Of a stretch of DNA of 64,000 bases, positions 38,512-49,224 are shown piece after piece. This DNA comes from Gilliamella sp. wkB112 (GTDB lineage Bacteria > Pseudomonadota > Gammaproteobacteria > Enterobacterales > Orbaceae): assembly GCF_001690685.1 (NCBI RefSeq), contig NZ_LZGL01000009.1, forward strand, positions 310,001 through 374,000, read 5' to 3'. Made by a program: the position numbers and the translations under genes. Below the pieces are notes generated by a model. The model searched no databases and was not told the origin of the DNA. It was given only the letters and a program-made list of their open reading frames with translations. Numbering within the stretch: position 1 is the first letter of the stretch; each line of letters begins with the position of its first letter.

Positions 38512-39300
38512 TTATTCATTACTATTATAGATATTAAATTCAAAATATTTGTCGTTGATCTTTTTGTAAGTACCATCGGCTAATATTTCTGCTAACGCTT
38601 TATTAAAGGCTTCACGAAGTTCATTGTCACCTTTACGAAATCCTAGCCCAGTGCCAACACCAAAATATTTTTTATCAGTTAAAGCTGCTCCAGCAAAAGC
38701 AAAATCTTTACCTTGCGGTTGTTTTAGAAAAGACTCACTAGCGGTTACTTCATCCTGTAAAACTGCATCTAAACGCCCAGCAATTAAATCAGAAAAAACT
38801 TGTAATTGATTTTGATAAGGTACAATAATAACACCATTTGGTCGCCAAACTTCATTAACAAAATATTCTTGGGTAGTACCTTGTTCAACACCAACACGTT
38901 TTCCTTTCAATGATTCCACTGTTGGCAATAAATTGGCATCATTTTTAGCTACTAGTCGCGAATTTACCGCAAAAGTAGGATCAGAAAATGCAATTTGCTT
39001 TTCACGTTTTTCAGTAATAGAAAATGATGAAGAAATCATATCAATTTTACGTGATAACAGGGAAGGAACTAAGGCATTAAAATCAGTTGTAGCAAAATTA
39101 CATTTAATATTAATTTTGTCACAAAGCGCCTGAGTTAGCTCAATATTAAATCCGGTAATTTGACCATTAGCATCAATATAATCAAATGGAGCATAAGAAG
39201 TATCAGAACCTATCTTTATCGATTCAGGTAATTGGGCTTGTCCAACGAAAGGTAACCATAATAAATTAATAACAAATAATGATTTTAATAGTTTTTTCAT
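38512..39300 (-). CDS. hisJ: Periplasmic basic amino acid binding protein (HisJ/ArgT)
   Basis: 262 residues. A signal peptide (MKKLLKSLFVINLLWLPFVGQAQ, cleaved near 23) is followed by the SBP_bac_3 domain: IKIGSDTSYAPFDYIDANGQITGFNIELTQALC, SSFSITEKREKQIAFSDP and VESLKGKRVGVEQGTTQEYF. It resembles HisJ and ArgT (LAO-binding protein) about equally, so the substrate is histidine, lysine, arginine or ornithine. First gene of hisJQM. Confidence 0.9.
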   Translation of the reverse strand: MKKLLKSLFVINLLWLPFVGQAQLPESIKIGSDTSYAPFDYIDANGQITGFNIELTQALCDKINIKCNFATTDFNALVPSLLSRKIDMISSSFSITEKREKQIAFSDPTFAVNSRLVAKNDANLLPTVESLKGKRVGVEQGTTQEYFVNEVWRPNGVIIVPYQNQLQVFSDLIAGRLDAVLQDEVTASESFLKQPQGKDFAFAGAALTDKKYFGVGTGLGFRKGDNELREAFNKALAEILADGTYKKINDKYFEFNIYNSNE

Positions 39301-39392
39301 AATTAAGTCTCTGAGTAGATTGGATGTATAATATACGCTGTTCTGAATAAATTTGATAATAAAAAATAATTATAAAAATATAGAATATTATA

Positions 39393-39420
39393 AGAATTGC
39401 AGAATCAAATCTGCAATTCT
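39393..39420 (-). terminator. Hairpin at the end of the glycogen operon
   Basis: AGAATTGCAGA (39393-39403) and TCTGCAATTCT (39410-39420) form a perfect 11-bp stem with a 6-nt loop, 45 bp after the glgP stop. The downstream tail is AT-rich but not a clean U-run. Confidence 0.65.
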
Positions 39421-39465
39421 AAATTAACTTCAACTACAAACAACTAGTAAAATCGATATTTAAAT

Positions 39466-41916
39466 TTAGAGTTTAATTGGCTTTATACCCCAAATTTCAT
39501 CAGCATATTCTTGAATAGTTCTATCAGATGAAAATTTTCCCATATTGGCAATATTAAATGCAGTTTTGCGGAACCACTGATTAGGATCTCGGTACACTTC
39601 ATCAACCTTTTTTTGTACCTGATAATAAGATTCAAAGTCTGCCAGATTCTGGTAATGGTCACCAAAATTAGCAATTGCATCAAATAATCCTCGATAACGT
39701 TCTGGATTTAAAGGACTAAAATATCCAGTTGCTATTTGCGTCAATGCTTGATTAATGCGTTGATCATTTTCATAGTAATTTCGTGGATTATATATTGGAC
39801 GGAGTTCTTCAACCTCTTTAGCATTATGACCAAAGATAAATATATTATCATCACCAACACTTTCTTTGATTTCAACATTTGCACCATCAAGTGTTCCAAT
39901 AATTAATGAACCATTAAGGGCAAATTTCATATTGCTAGTTCCAGATGCTTCAAAGCCAGCCAATGAAATTTGTTCAGATAGATCAGCCGCTGGTATCATG
40001 ATTTCTGCAAGGCTAACACTATAATTTGGTACAAATATTACTTTGAGTTTTCCATTAATCCTTTTATCGTTATTAATAAAGGTTGCCACTTCATTAATTA
40101 ATTGGATAGTCTGTTTAGCCAATTTGTAAGCACTTGCAGCTTTACCCGCGAAAAAAACCACTCTTGGTACCCAGTCTGCGTCAGGGTTTGCCAGAATTTC
40201 ATTATATCGAACAATAGTATGTAATAAATTTAAACTTTGACGTTTATACTCATGTATACGTTTTATTTGCATATCAAATAATGCTTCTGGATGAACAACA
40301 ATATCAAGTTTATCAGCAATAAATTTAGTTAATCTTTCTTTATTCGCTTTTTTAACATCTTGTAATTCTTTTAAAAAGATAGGGTAATCAATTTTATCAT
40401 TTAATTCACTAAGTAAGTTCAAATTAGTGCGCCAGTGTTTACTCAAATATTTATCTAATAAATTAGCTAAGCTAGGATTAGCCACACCAACCCAACGCCT
40501 TGGAGTAATACCATTGGTTTTATTACAGAATTTTTCGGGATATAGCTTGGCGAAATCAGCAAACAATGATTTAACCATTAAATCAGAGTGTAGTTGCGAC
40601 ACCCCATTAACTTTATGACTAGCAATAACCGCCAACCACGCCATTCGTACCCGTCGGCCATTATTTTCATCAATAATTGATACTCGAGACAATAACTCAT
40701 TATCATTGGGTTGCAGTTTTTTGACTTCTTCCAAAAATGCATAATTAATTTTAAAAATAATTTGTAAATGGTATGGCAATACCTTACTCATCATATCAAC
40801 TGTCCAAGTTTCCAGAGCTTCAGACATAAGAGTGTGATTAGTGTAAGAAAAGATTTTCTTAGCCATTTGCCAAGATTTATCGAAAGAGTAATCATAATGA
40901 TCCGTTAATATTCGAATAAATTCGGGTATTGCTAATACTGGATGGGTATCATTTAAATGAATAGCGACTTTTTCAACTAAATTATCTACAGTGCCGTTTA
41001 CTCGGTAATGCCGAGAAATAATATCCTGGATAGTTGCTGAAACTAGAAAATATTCCTGAGATAAACGTAGTGCTTTACCATGCATTGTTGAGTCATCAGG
41101 ATAAAGAACCAGTGACACATTTTCAGAAAGAGATTTATCTTGGACCGCAGCAAAATAATCACCTTGATTAAACTTGGTAAGATCTAGTTCATCGATAGCT
41201 TTAGCTGACCATAACCGCAACGTATTCGTTACATCATTGCCATAACCAGGAATGATTTGGTCATAAGCATATGCTAATACTTTTTCAGTATCTAACCAAC
41301 GAGTAATATCACCTTCTTGTTGAACTCGCCCACCAAATTCAACTTTATATTCAATACTATGACGATAAAATTCCCATGCATCAGCATGTTTTAACCAATT
41401 ATCAGGAACTTCAATCTGCTGATTATCGACAATAGTTTGTTTAAACATTCCGTATTCATAACGTAACCCATAACCCCATCCTGGGTAACTTAATGTTGCT
41501 AATGAATCTAAAAAGCAAGCAGCTAAACGCCCTAATCCACCATTACCCAACCCCGGATCATCTTCAAATGAACAAAGATCTTCTAAATCAAGTCCTAATT
41601 CATTTAGCGCCTCTTTAACTTCAGAATAAATACCTGTGGAAATCATGGAATTAGATAACGTACGCCCAATAAGAAACTCCATTGAAAGGTAATAAACCTG
41701 TTTACTATCTTGTGATAACTGAGCTCTTACTGTACGTAGCCAGTCTTCTACCATCCTATCTCTAACCGTCAAAATAACTGCATTTAACCAATCATGCTTA
41801 TCAGCTATAGCTGGATCCCGACCAATAGAAAAAAGTAATTTATAAATTATTGACTGTTTGATTTTTTCAACTGTTACAACAGGTGAATCATAATCTAAAT
41901 TAGAAACTAATGTCAT
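39466..41916 (-). CDS. glgP: Glycogen phosphorylase
   Basis: 816 residues (E. coli 815). Family marks are [46 protein letters not shown] and the PLP region [28 protein letters not shown]. It releases glucose 1-phosphate from glycogen chain ends. It is the last gene of glgBXCAP, 27 bp after glgA. Confidence 0.97.
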   Translation of the reverse strand: MTLVSNLDYDSPVVTVEKIKQSIIYKLLFSIGRDPAIADKHDWLNAVILTVRDRMVEDWLRTVRAQLSQDSKQVYYLSMEFLIGRTLSNSMISTGIYSEVKEALNELGLDLEDLCSFEDDPGLGNGGLGRLAACFLDSLATLSYPGWGYGLRYEYGMFKQTIVDNQQIEVPDNWLKHADAWEFYRHSIEYKVEFGGRVQQEGDITRWLDTEKVLAYAYDQIIPGYGNDVTNTLRLWSAKAIDELDLTKFNQGDYFAAVQDKSLSENVSLVLYPDDSTMHGKALRLSQEYFLVSATIQDIISRHYRVNGTVDNLVEKVAIHLNDTHPVLAIPEFIRILTDHYDYSFDKSWQMAKKIFSYTNHTLMSEALETWTVDMMSKVLPYHLQIIFKINYAFLEEVKKLQPNDNELLSRVSIIDENNGRRVRMAWLAVIASHKVNGVSQLHSDLMVKSLFADFAKLYPEKFCNKTNGITPRRWVGVANPSLANLLDKYLSKHWRTNLNLLSELNDKIDYPIFLKELQDVKKANKERLTKFIADKLDIVVHPEALFDMQIKRIHEYKRQSLNLLHTIVRYNEILANPDADWVPRVVFFAGKAASAYKLAKQTIQLINEVATFINNDKRINGKLKVIFVPNYSVSLAEIMIPAADLSEQISLAGFEASGTSNMKFALNGSLIIGTLDGANVEIKESVGDDNIFIFGHNAKEVEELRPIYNPRNYYENDQRINQALTQIATGYFSPLNPERYRGLFDAIANFGDHYQNLADFESYYQVQKKVDEVYRDPNQWFRKTAFNIANMGKFSSDRTIQEYADEIWGIKPIKL

Positions 41917-41943
41917 TTAATAATATCCTCCAAATAATTCGTG

Positions 41944-43386
41944 CTATACAGCATTATAAAGTTGTTGATATTGCTTAGCTGAATCTTGCCAACTAAAGCT
42001 TTGGCTCATTGCTCTTTGCTGCAATATTCTCCAAGTTTGTTGTGTTTGCCATAATTCAAAAGCACGATTAACGGCATAACGCAGCCCATCTTGATTACTA
42101 TCAATATATGAAAAACCTGTTGCAGTTTTGTTATCTAAATTTTCATTAGTGCTATCAATTACCGTATCAGCAAGCCCACCAGTTCGATGAACTAAAGGTA
42201 ATGTGCCATATTTAAGTGCATATAATTGTGTTAATCCACATGGTTCAAAACGGCTGGGTACCATTAATATGTCCGCACCAGCAATAATTCGATGTGAAAG
42301 TTCTTCGTTATAACCATAATAGATAGCAATATTATTTTGGTATTGAGGATTATTTACTAGTTTAGAAAAAGATTGATATAAATCATTATCACCACTACCT
42401 AATAAAATAAATTGCCCTCCTCTTTCAAGAATTTCCGGTAATAAAGACAAAACTAAATCCAAACCTTTTTGTTTTGTTAATCGACTAATAACACAAAATA
42501 AAGGTTGTTTATTATTGGTGTCTAAACCAAATTCGGTCTGTAAAAAATACTTATCTGTTTGTTTATTTCTTAAATTACGTTTGTTATATCTTGATGCAAT
42601 TAAGGTATCTTTAGTTGAGTTCCAAACATCGTCATCAATACCATTTAAAATTCCGCTTAATCGTTGTTGTTCAGATCGAGTTAGCAATAATCCTTCAAAT
42701 CCATTACCAAATTCAGCTGTGGTGATTTCTTTGGCATAAGTCGGACTAACAGTTGTAAGATGATCGGAGTAATACAGACCGGCTTTCAGATAAGAAATTT
42801 GACCATAATATTCAAGACCATTAACATCAAAATAAGACTGTGGAATTTGGATTTGCTGTAAATGGTAATGTTCGAAATTACCATAGTAGGCTAAATTATG
42901 GATAGTAAATATGCTCTTAGCATGATGATAAGGTTGTTTTAAGTTTAAATAAACACAACTTAAACCAGCATGCCAATCATGTGAGTGAACAATGTCTGGC
43001 TGCCAATAATAATCTAAACCACAAGCAAGTTCACTGGCAATCCACCCCAATAATGCAAAGCGAAGATAATTGTCAGCGTAAGCATTTTGATACATATCAT
43101 GATATGGACTACCTTCTCTAGCATATAAATTTGGGGCATCAATAATATAAATCCCGATATTATTGTAATAACCGAATAGAACTGTTGCTTGCCCGGCAAA
43201 AGTATCTACTGTTTTAACTACTTGTGCATTACTAACTCCGGATTTGATGGTAGGAAAACCCGGTATTAAAATACGACATTGTTCACCTAATTTATTTAAT
43301 ACTTTAGGTAAAGCACCTGTTACATCAGCTAGTCCACCCGTTTTTATTAAAGGATAGAATTCAGCACAAACATGTAATATTTTCAT
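41944..43386 (-). CDS. glgA: Glycogen synthase (ADP-glucose)
   Basis: 480 residues from the ATG at 43386. The AAGGA ribosome site, which overlaps the glgC stop, is spaced correctly for this start and too close for the ATG at 43392. The longer frame from 43410 would overlap glgC. GT5 marks are LHVCAEFYPLIKTGGLADVTGALP at the N-terminus, SHDWHAGL, and the C-terminal VPSRFEPCGLTQLYALKYGTLPLVHRTGGLADTV. It adds glucose from ADP-glucose to the growing chain. Confidence 0.96.
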   Translation of the reverse strand: MKILHVCAEFYPLIKTGGLADVTGALPKVLNKLGEQCRILIPGFPTIKSGVSNAQVVKTVDTFAGQATVLFGYYNNIGIYIIDAPNLYAREGSPYHDMYQNAYADNYLRFALLGWIASELACGLDYYWQPDIVHSHDWHAGLSCVYLNLKQPYHHAKSIFTIHNLAYYGNFEHYHLQQIQIPQSYFDVNGLEYYGQISYLKAGLYYSDHLTTVSPTYAKEITTAEFGNGFEGLLLTRSEQQRLSGILNGIDDDVWNSTKDTLIASRYNKRNLRNKQTDKYFLQTEFGLDTNNKQPLFCVISRLTKQKGLDLVLSLLPEILERGGQFILLGSGDNDLYQSFSKLVNNPQYQNNIAIYYGYNEELSHRIIAGADILMVPSRFEPCGLTQLYALKYGTLPLVHRTGGLADTVIDSTNENLDNKTATGFSYIDSNQDGLRYAVNRAFELWQTQQTWRILQQRAMSQSFSWQDSAKQYQQLYNAV

Positions 43387-43396
43387 ACTCATTTCC

Positions 43397-44686
43397 TTAT
43401 GGTTGTGCAATACCTAATTTCCGCAACATTTCACGTGTCACTAGGGTAATCCCTGATTCACTACGATAAAATCGTTTTGCATCTTCCTCTGGGTTTTCAC
43501 CAATAATCATACCCTCAGGAATATAGCAGGCTCGATCAATAATACATCTTCGCAAACGGCAACGTAGTTTAATAATGCAATCAGGTGAAATAATAGAGGA
43601 ATCAATAGTACAAAATGAATCTATACGAACTTTTGAAAAAATAATTGAATTAACAATCATAGAACCAGAAATAATTGAGCCTGCGCCTATCAGCGAGTTC
43701 ATAGTCATCCCTTGCCCACCATCTAGATTTTGCACAAATTTAGCCGGAGGTAATGGATCAACATAAGTACGAATCGGCCAATATGGATCATAGATATCCA
43801 GTTCTGGCATAACCGATGCTAAATCTAAATTTGCCCGCCAATATGCATCAACAGTTCCCACATCACGCCAATATGGTGGTGCGGAATGATCAGAAGTTAC
43901 ACATGAACGATTGAATGGATGAGCATAAACTACACCCTGTTTGACGCCTTTAGGAATAATATCATGACCAAAATCATGGGTTGAAATAGGATCATCATGA
44001 TCTTCTTCTAACATTTCAACTAAATAGTCGGTATTAAAAATATAAATTCCCATACTAGCTAAACAATGGTTAGAATCATCAGGCAATGAAGTCGGATTTT
44101 CAGGCTTTTCATTGAATTCAATTATTTTTTCAGATTGATCAATGGTCATCACACCTAAACCCTTGGCATCTTTTAATGGTACTTTAATACAACCCACTGA
44201 ACATTTAGCCGCCTTTTTAACATGATCAAGTAACATTTTGGAATAATCCATTTTATAAATATGATCACCAGCTAAAATAACAATAAAATTAGCCCGATAA
44301 CGGAGAATAATATCTAAATTTTGATAAACCGCATCACCAGTACTAACATACCAATTGCTATTTTCAACTTGCTGTTGCGCAGGTAACAGATCAATGAATT
44401 CATTCATTTCTTCATTAAAAAATGACCAACCTCTTTGAATGTGCTGAATGAGTGAATGAGACTGATATTGCGTTAACACACCGATGCGACGAATACCCGA
44501 ATTAATACAATTGGATAAAGGAAAATCAATAATTCTAAATTTGCCACCAAAATGCACAGCAGGTTTTGCTCGTTTGGAGGTAAGATCTTTTAATCGTGAA
44601 CCTCGTCCTCCAGCCAAAATAAGGGCTATCGATTGAGTTGGCAACTCTTTTGCTAACATCAGGTCTTGATCTAATTTATTATCCAT
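43397..44686 (-). CDS. glgC: Glucose-1-phosphate adenylyltransferase (ADP-glucose pyrophosphorylase)
   Basis: 429 residues (E. coli 431). [44 protein letters not shown] holds the nucleotide and activator site residues; [12 protein letters not shown] and EKP follow, and the C-terminal third is a beta-helix. It makes ADP-glucose, the committed and allosterically controlled step of glycogen synthesis. 9 bp after glgX. Confidence 0.97.
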   Translation of the reverse strand: MDNKLDQDLMLAKELPTQSIALILAGGRGSRLKDLTSKRAKPAVHFGGKFRIIDFPLSNCINSGIRRIGVLTQYQSHSLIQHIQRGWSFFNEEMNEFIDLLPAQQQVENSNWYVSTGDAVYQNLDIILRYRANFIVILAGDHIYKMDYSKMLLDHVKKAAKCSVGCIKVPLKDAKGLGVMTIDQSEKIIEFNEKPENPTSLPDDSNHCLASMGIYIFNTDYLVEMLEEDHDDPISTHDFGHDIIPKGVKQGVVYAHPFNRSCVTSDHSAPPYWRDVGTVDAYWRANLDLASVMPELDIYDPYWPIRTYVDPLPPAKFVQNLDGGQGMTMNSLIGAGSIISGSMIVNSIIFSKVRIDSFCTIDSSIISPDCIIKLRCRLRRCIIDRACYIPEGMIIGENPEEDAKRFYRSESGITLVTREMLRKLGIAQP

Positions 44687-44695
44687 ATTTATCTC

Positions 44696-46597
44696 CTATT
44701 CCTGCAAAAATAATATTGAAATGGTGTGAGCATCGATTTCCCAGTTATTAATACCTTGCTGTTGTTCAACTTTTCCTAAAATACCTGTTTTAATTTTGTT
44801 TGGGGTACAGAAATTTTGTTGTACATCAGAAGGATTAATAACGATAAGCCAATTATTTGATAGTTGGATTTGTAATAGTTTGGGTACATTTTCCTGCCAG
44901 TCAGCAACAGACATTAAATTACCTTGCTGATTTAACCAACGTACATCATATTTAGTTAGACATTGAGTATTATCTTGCCACCAATAATTATGATTTAGAG
45001 CAAGAATTTGTTTCCTTATTTGGATTACTCTTTTAACATAATTAAGTAATTCTTGGTTGTTATCTTTTAGTTCTGACCAATTTAACCATGTCAATTCATT
45101 ATCTTGGCAATAACCATTATTATTGCCTTGTTGGCTATTACCCCATTCATCACCTGCCAGCAACATTGGTGTTCCCTGAGATAAAAGTAGTGTCGCTAGT
45201 AAACTTTTTTGCATGGTTAACCGTTTGTGTAAAACATCAGCATTGGTTGTATCACCTTCTACTCCTAAGTTATTACTCCAATTTTGGTTATTACCGTCAC
45301 AGTTATTTTCACCATTTGCCTGATTATGTTTTTTATTAAAACTTACTAAATCATTTAACGTAAACCCGTCATGGCAAGTAATGTAATTAATGGAACTGGC
45401 TGGTGTACGCCCTTGTTTATTAAACAACCAACTAGATGCAGCAAAGCGTTGGGCAAAATCGCCTAAACAGATATCCTGATGGAGCCAAAAACGACGCATC
45501 GTATCTCGATACTGATCATTCCACTCAGCAAATGGATAAGGAAAATTACCCAGTTGATAACCATCACTACCAATGTCCCATGGTTCTGCAATTAGTTTTA
45601 TCTTTTGTAGAACTGGATCTTGTTGAATTGCAATTAATAAAGAAGAAACAGAATTAAATTCAGGTGTGCGGCCAAGGATTGTGCCTAAATCGAATCTAAA
45701 CCCATCAATATGACATGTTAAAACCCAATAACGAAGACAGTCCATCACCCATTGAATCACTTTAGGATGCATGAATTTTAAGGAGTTACCGCAACCTGTC
45801 CAATTAATTAAATTCCCTTGGTCATCATGCCAATAATAGTTTTGCGGATCCATGCTTTTAAAATTGAATGTTGGCCCTAATGCATCAAGTTCAGCGGTAT
45901 GGTTAAAAACAACATCTAAAATGACCTCAATGCCAACTTTATGAAGAGCTTTAACCATATCTTGGAACTCTGATAATGGTGCGGTATTAGGTCTTTTAGA
46001 CCAATATTTTGACTCAATGGCAAAAGGTGCAATAACATTGTATCCCCAATAATTATGAAGTTTTAATTGCTGTAATCTTGGTTCATCCAGATGAAATTGA
46101 ACTGGCATTAATTCAATACTGGTGATCCCTAATTGCGTTAAATAATCAATCATTACCGGATGCGATAATCCAGCATAAGTCCCACGTAATTGCTGCGGAA
46201 TATTAGGATGTAATTTAGTTAATCCCTTAACATGTGCTTCATAAATAATCGTTCTTGACCAAGGAATATTTGGATTATGATCATCATGCCAATCATAATC
46301 ATCAACAATAACAACACCCCATAATTGGCCATTAATGACCTCTACCGCTTTAGCATAAGGATCAAGTAATAACACTTCATTACCATCAATTCGATAACAA
46401 TAAAGAGTCCCTACTGCGGTTATATTAGTAACAGATGTAAACCATACATCGCCATTTTTTTCATTAACAGGAAAAACTTGGATGGTACCATTTACCAATA
46501 AACAAAGTTCTACTTTAGTTGCTGATGCGGAAAATAAAGTAAAACTTACTTGATTAGTTTTAGCCTGATAGCTACTACCCATTGGTAAATAATCCAT
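44696..46597 (-). CDS. glgX: Glycogen debranching enzyme GlgX
   Basis: 633 residues (E. coli 657). CBM48-like N-terminal domain (about 8-100), then the GH13 barrel: VIDYLTQLGITSIELMPVQ, EVILDVVFNHTAE, the nucleophile Asp in HIDGFRFDLGTILG, LIAEPWDIG with the general acid, and ITCHDGFTLNDL. It hydrolyses alpha-1,6 branches of phosphorylase-limit dextrin. It lies one base after glgB and is co-transcribed. Confidence 0.95.
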   Translation of the reverse strand: MDYLPMGSSYQAKTNQVSFTLFSASATKVELCLLVNGTIQVFPVNEKNGDVWFTSVTNITAVGTLYCYRIDGNEVLLLDPYAKAVEVINGQLWGVVIVDDYDWHDDHNPNIPWSRTIIYEAHVKGLTKLHPNIPQQLRGTYAGLSHPVMIDYLTQLGITSIELMPVQFHLDEPRLQQLKLHNYWGYNVIAPFAIESKYWSKRPNTAPLSEFQDMVKALHKVGIEVILDVVFNHTAELDALGPTFNFKSMDPQNYYWHDDQGNLINWTGCGNSLKFMHPKVIQWVMDCLRYWVLTCHIDGFRFDLGTILGRTPEFNSVSSLLIAIQQDPVLQKIKLIAEPWDIGSDGYQLGNFPYPFAEWNDQYRDTMRRFWLHQDICLGDFAQRFAASSWLFNKQGRTPASSINYITCHDGFTLNDLVSFNKKHNQANGENNCDGNNQNWSNNLGVEGDTTNADVLHKRLTMQKSLLATLLLSQGTPMLLAGDEWGNSQQGNNNGYCQDNELTWLNWSELKDNNQELLNYVKRVIQIRKQILALNHNYWWQDNTQCLTKYDVRWLNQQGNLMSVADWQENVPKLLQIQLSNNWLIVINPSDVQQNFCTPNKIKTGILGKVEQQQGINNWEIDAHTISILFLQE

Positions 46598-46598
46598 A

Positions 46599-48776
46599 TT
46601 AAGCCCTCACTAAATATAAGGTAGCTAACGGTGGTACGGTTACAATAAGTGAATATGGTTTGCCGTGACTGGCAATTTTTTGGCTGGGAATAGAACCCAA
46701 ATTACCTACATTACTACTTCCATAATAGATTGAATCAGTATTTAAAATTTCTTGATATTTACCAGTTTCAGATACTCCAAATTGATAGTTATAATGAACA
46801 ACCGGAGTAAAATTACTAATGACAATTATTCTGTTACCTTGATTATCTATTCGTTCAAACACAAAGATTGAATTTTGATTATCATCAACGACTAACCAGT
46901 TAAATCCTGCTGGTTGGTAATCAAGTTCGTATAGCATAGGGTTTTGACGATAGATGAGATTTAAGTCTTTTATCAGTTGCGAAACACCCTGATGTAAATT
47001 ATTTTTTGCTTCAGTTACTAAATACCAATCCAACTGCCCATCATGATTCCATTCATTCCATTGACCAAATTCACTACCCATAAACAGCAATTTTTTGCCT
47101 GGATAAGCCCACATAAAAGCATAATAAGCCCGCAAATTAGCAAACTTTTGCCAAGTGTCTCCAAACATTTTATTCAAAATAGAACACTTACCATACACCA
47201 CTTCATCATGCGATAGCGGTAAAACAAAGTTTTCGCTATAAGCATAAGTTAAGCCAAAAGTAATTAAATTATGATGATACTTACGATAAATAGGATCTAG
47301 TTTCAAATAATTCAAAGTGTCATGCATCCAGCCCATATTCCATTTATAGTGGAAACCCAAACCATTATTTTCTGGAGGTTTAGTGACACTAGGATAATCT
47401 GTGGATTCTTCAGCAATAGTAATACAGCCTGGATAATATTGACCAATATCATGATTAACTTCTTGTAAAAATGAAATTGCTTCTAAGTTTTCCCGTCCAC
47501 CATATTTGTTGGGGATCCAATCACCACTTTTACGACTGTAATCGCGATAAATCATTGAAGCAACCGCATCAAACCGGAAACCATCGATCCCATAAACATC
47601 CAACCAATACAAGGCATTGCTAATTAAATAGTTCCTTACTTCAAAACGACTATAGTTGTAAACAAGTGTATTCCAGTCTAAATGCATGCCTTCTTTTGGG
47701 TTTGGATACTCATACAATGTTGTACCATCAAACTGACGTAAACCGTGTTCATCTTCCGGAAAATGTCCTGGCACCCAATCCAATATAATATGGATACCTT
47801 GATCGTGAGCAGTCTGTAAAAAATAGGCAAAATCATCAGGTGAACCAAAGCGACTTGTCGGCGAAAATAAACCTATTGGTTGATACCCCCAAGAACCATC
47901 AAATGGATGCTCCATAATCGGTAATAATTCAAGGTGAGTAAAGCCCATATCTTTTACATATGGTAATAACTCATCAGCAAGTTCACGATAAGATAGCCAC
48001 GAATTATCTTGGTGGCGTTTCCATGAACCTAAGTGCACTTCATAAATCGAGATCGGTTTATTAAAACTATTACCGATTTTAAAAGTAGCATCACATTCAG
48101 TAGGTTTAGGAAAGGCTTCAACTCTTGAAGCAGTATTAGGACGAATTTCCGTACCAAAAGCGTATGGATCTGCTTTTAAAACAATTTTATTCTGACTAGT
48201 AATAAGTTCATATTTATAAAGTTGTTTAACTTTAACTTGTGGAATGAACAGTTCCCAAACACCTGTTTCTTGGCGCAATCGCATTGGATGTTGCCTGCCA
48301 TCCCAAAAATTAAAATCACCTACTACGGACACCCTTTTAGCGTTCGGAGCCCAAACCGCAAAAATTACTCCTTCAGTATCACCGATTTTAAGCGGATGAG
48401 CGCCTAACTTTTCATAAGCACGTAAGTGTTTACCTTGCTTTAATAACCAAACGTCTAGCTCTTGTAACCAAAACCAAAAACTATATGGATCATCGCGAAC
48501 TTCATGATAATTTTCCCAATAAATATCTAATTGGTAAGCAAATTTTTCATTTGTATCTGGTAATACACCAATAAAAAATCCATTATTAGTAATTGGTGAT
48601 AATTCTAGGAGTGGTTTGGAAGGATATTTATTTAATAAAATAATACGTTTTGCATTAGGAATAAAAACTCTAACTTCTAAGCCGAAACTGCACTCATGCA
48701 TACCTAGAATAGAAAATGGATCTCGGCATTGGCCATTGATAAGATTTCTGATTTCTTGAGTGAAAGAATATTGCAT
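46599..48776 (-). CDS. glgB: 1,4-alpha-glucan branching enzyme
   Basis: 725 residues (E. coli 728). Two N-terminal CBM48-type domains (about 10-110 and 120-220), then the GH13 barrel: FTHLELLPIMEHPFDGSWGYQ, IILDWVPGHFPEDEHGL, DGFRFDAVASMIYRDYSR with the catalytic Asp, ITIAEES with the Glu, and LPLSHDEVVYGK. It forms alpha-1,6 branches. First gene of glgBXCAP; its upstream region carries the unusual repeats described separately. Confidence 0.97.
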   Translation of the reverse strand: MQYSFTQEIRNLINGQCRDPFSILGMHECSFGLEVRVFIPNAKRIILLNKYPSKPLLELSPITNNGFFIGVLPDTNEKFAYQLDIYWENYHEVRDDPYSFWFWLQELDVWLLKQGKHLRAYEKLGAHPLKIGDTEGVIFAVWAPNAKRVSVVGDFNFWDGRQHPMRLRQETGVWELFIPQVKVKQLYKYELITSQNKIVLKADPYAFGTEIRPNTASRVEAFPKPTECDATFKIGNSFNKPISIYEVHLGSWKRHQDNSWLSYRELADELLPYVKDMGFTHLELLPIMEHPFDGSWGYQPIGLFSPTSRFGSPDDFAYFLQTAHDQGIHIILDWVPGHFPEDEHGLRQFDGTTLYEYPNPKEGMHLDWNTLVYNYSRFEVRNYLISNALYWLDVYGIDGFRFDAVASMIYRDYSRKSGDWIPNKYGGRENLEAISFLQEVNHDIGQYYPGCITIAEESTDYPSVTKPPENNGLGFHYKWNMGWMHDTLNYLKLDPIYRKYHHNLITFGLTYAYSENFVLPLSHDEVVYGKCSILNKMFGDTWQKFANLRAYYAFMWAYPGKKLLFMGSEFGQWNEWNHDGQLDWYLVTEAKNNLHQGVSQLIKDLNLIYRQNPMLYELDYQPAGFNWLVVDDNQNSIFVFERIDNQGNRIIVISNFTPVVHYNYQFGVSETGKYQEILNTDSIYYGSSNVGNLGSIPSQKIASHGKPYSLIVTVPPLATLYLVRA

Positions 48777-48870
48777 ATAAAGTCCTTATTATAATGAAAT
48801 AAATCAAACTTCACTGGCAAGATTTTTTATTCTATTTCTAAATGCGAGTTACTATTCTAAAAATTTTAAA

Positions 48871-48932
48871 TACAACTAATACAACTAATACAACTAATAC
48901 AACTAATACAACTAATACAACTAATACAACTT
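48871..48932. repeat. 9-bp tandem repeat (TACAACTAA x 6.8) upstream of glgB
   Basis: Six perfect consecutive copies of TACAACTAA from 48871 to 48924 and a seventh that breaks after seven bases. It begins 94 bp upstream of the glgB start codon. The plus-strand unit contains a stop codon, and no coding frame crosses the repeat. Such VNTRs change copy number by slippage. Confidence 0.95.
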
Positions 48933-48955
48933 AAAAATAACACGCGATTTGATTG

Positions 48956-49006
48956 ATTAGTATACAAAAAGTGCGGGCTATTAATTAATTAATATACATA
49001 AAGTGC
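48956..49006. repeat. Pair of 19-bp direct repeats in the glgB upstream region
   Basis: ATTAGTATACAAAAAGTGC (48956-48974) and ATTAATATACATAAAGTGC (48988-49006) match at 17 of 19 positions and start 32 bp apart (about three helical turns). Outer GATTAG/CTAATC sequences add an inverted repeat around the pair. Likely protein-binding sites. The rest of the 448-bp glgB-DeoR gap shows no gene. Confidence 0.75.
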
Positions 49007-49224
49007 TAATCAAATATTTATAACATATAAAAACTTATAATAACTGGTAAATAAATTGATAAATAGTATAAAAATTTAAAGGAGTTTTTTCTCGATTATT
49101 GTAGATAACCAAAGCTTAAAGGCCTATACGATTAGCATTTTTGATATTTGGTTTTGATAAAGGTATTATGCTTACAAAATTATTACAATCATTATTAATA
49201 ATTGCTAATTATTATGGAGATCAC

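Noticed and set aside
48961-49006. AAAGTGC(GG) sequences as Pasteurellaceae DNA uptake signals (AAGTGCGGT)
   Set aside because: Only isolated partial matches were noticed and they belong to a local direct repeat; no sign of genome-style abundance.
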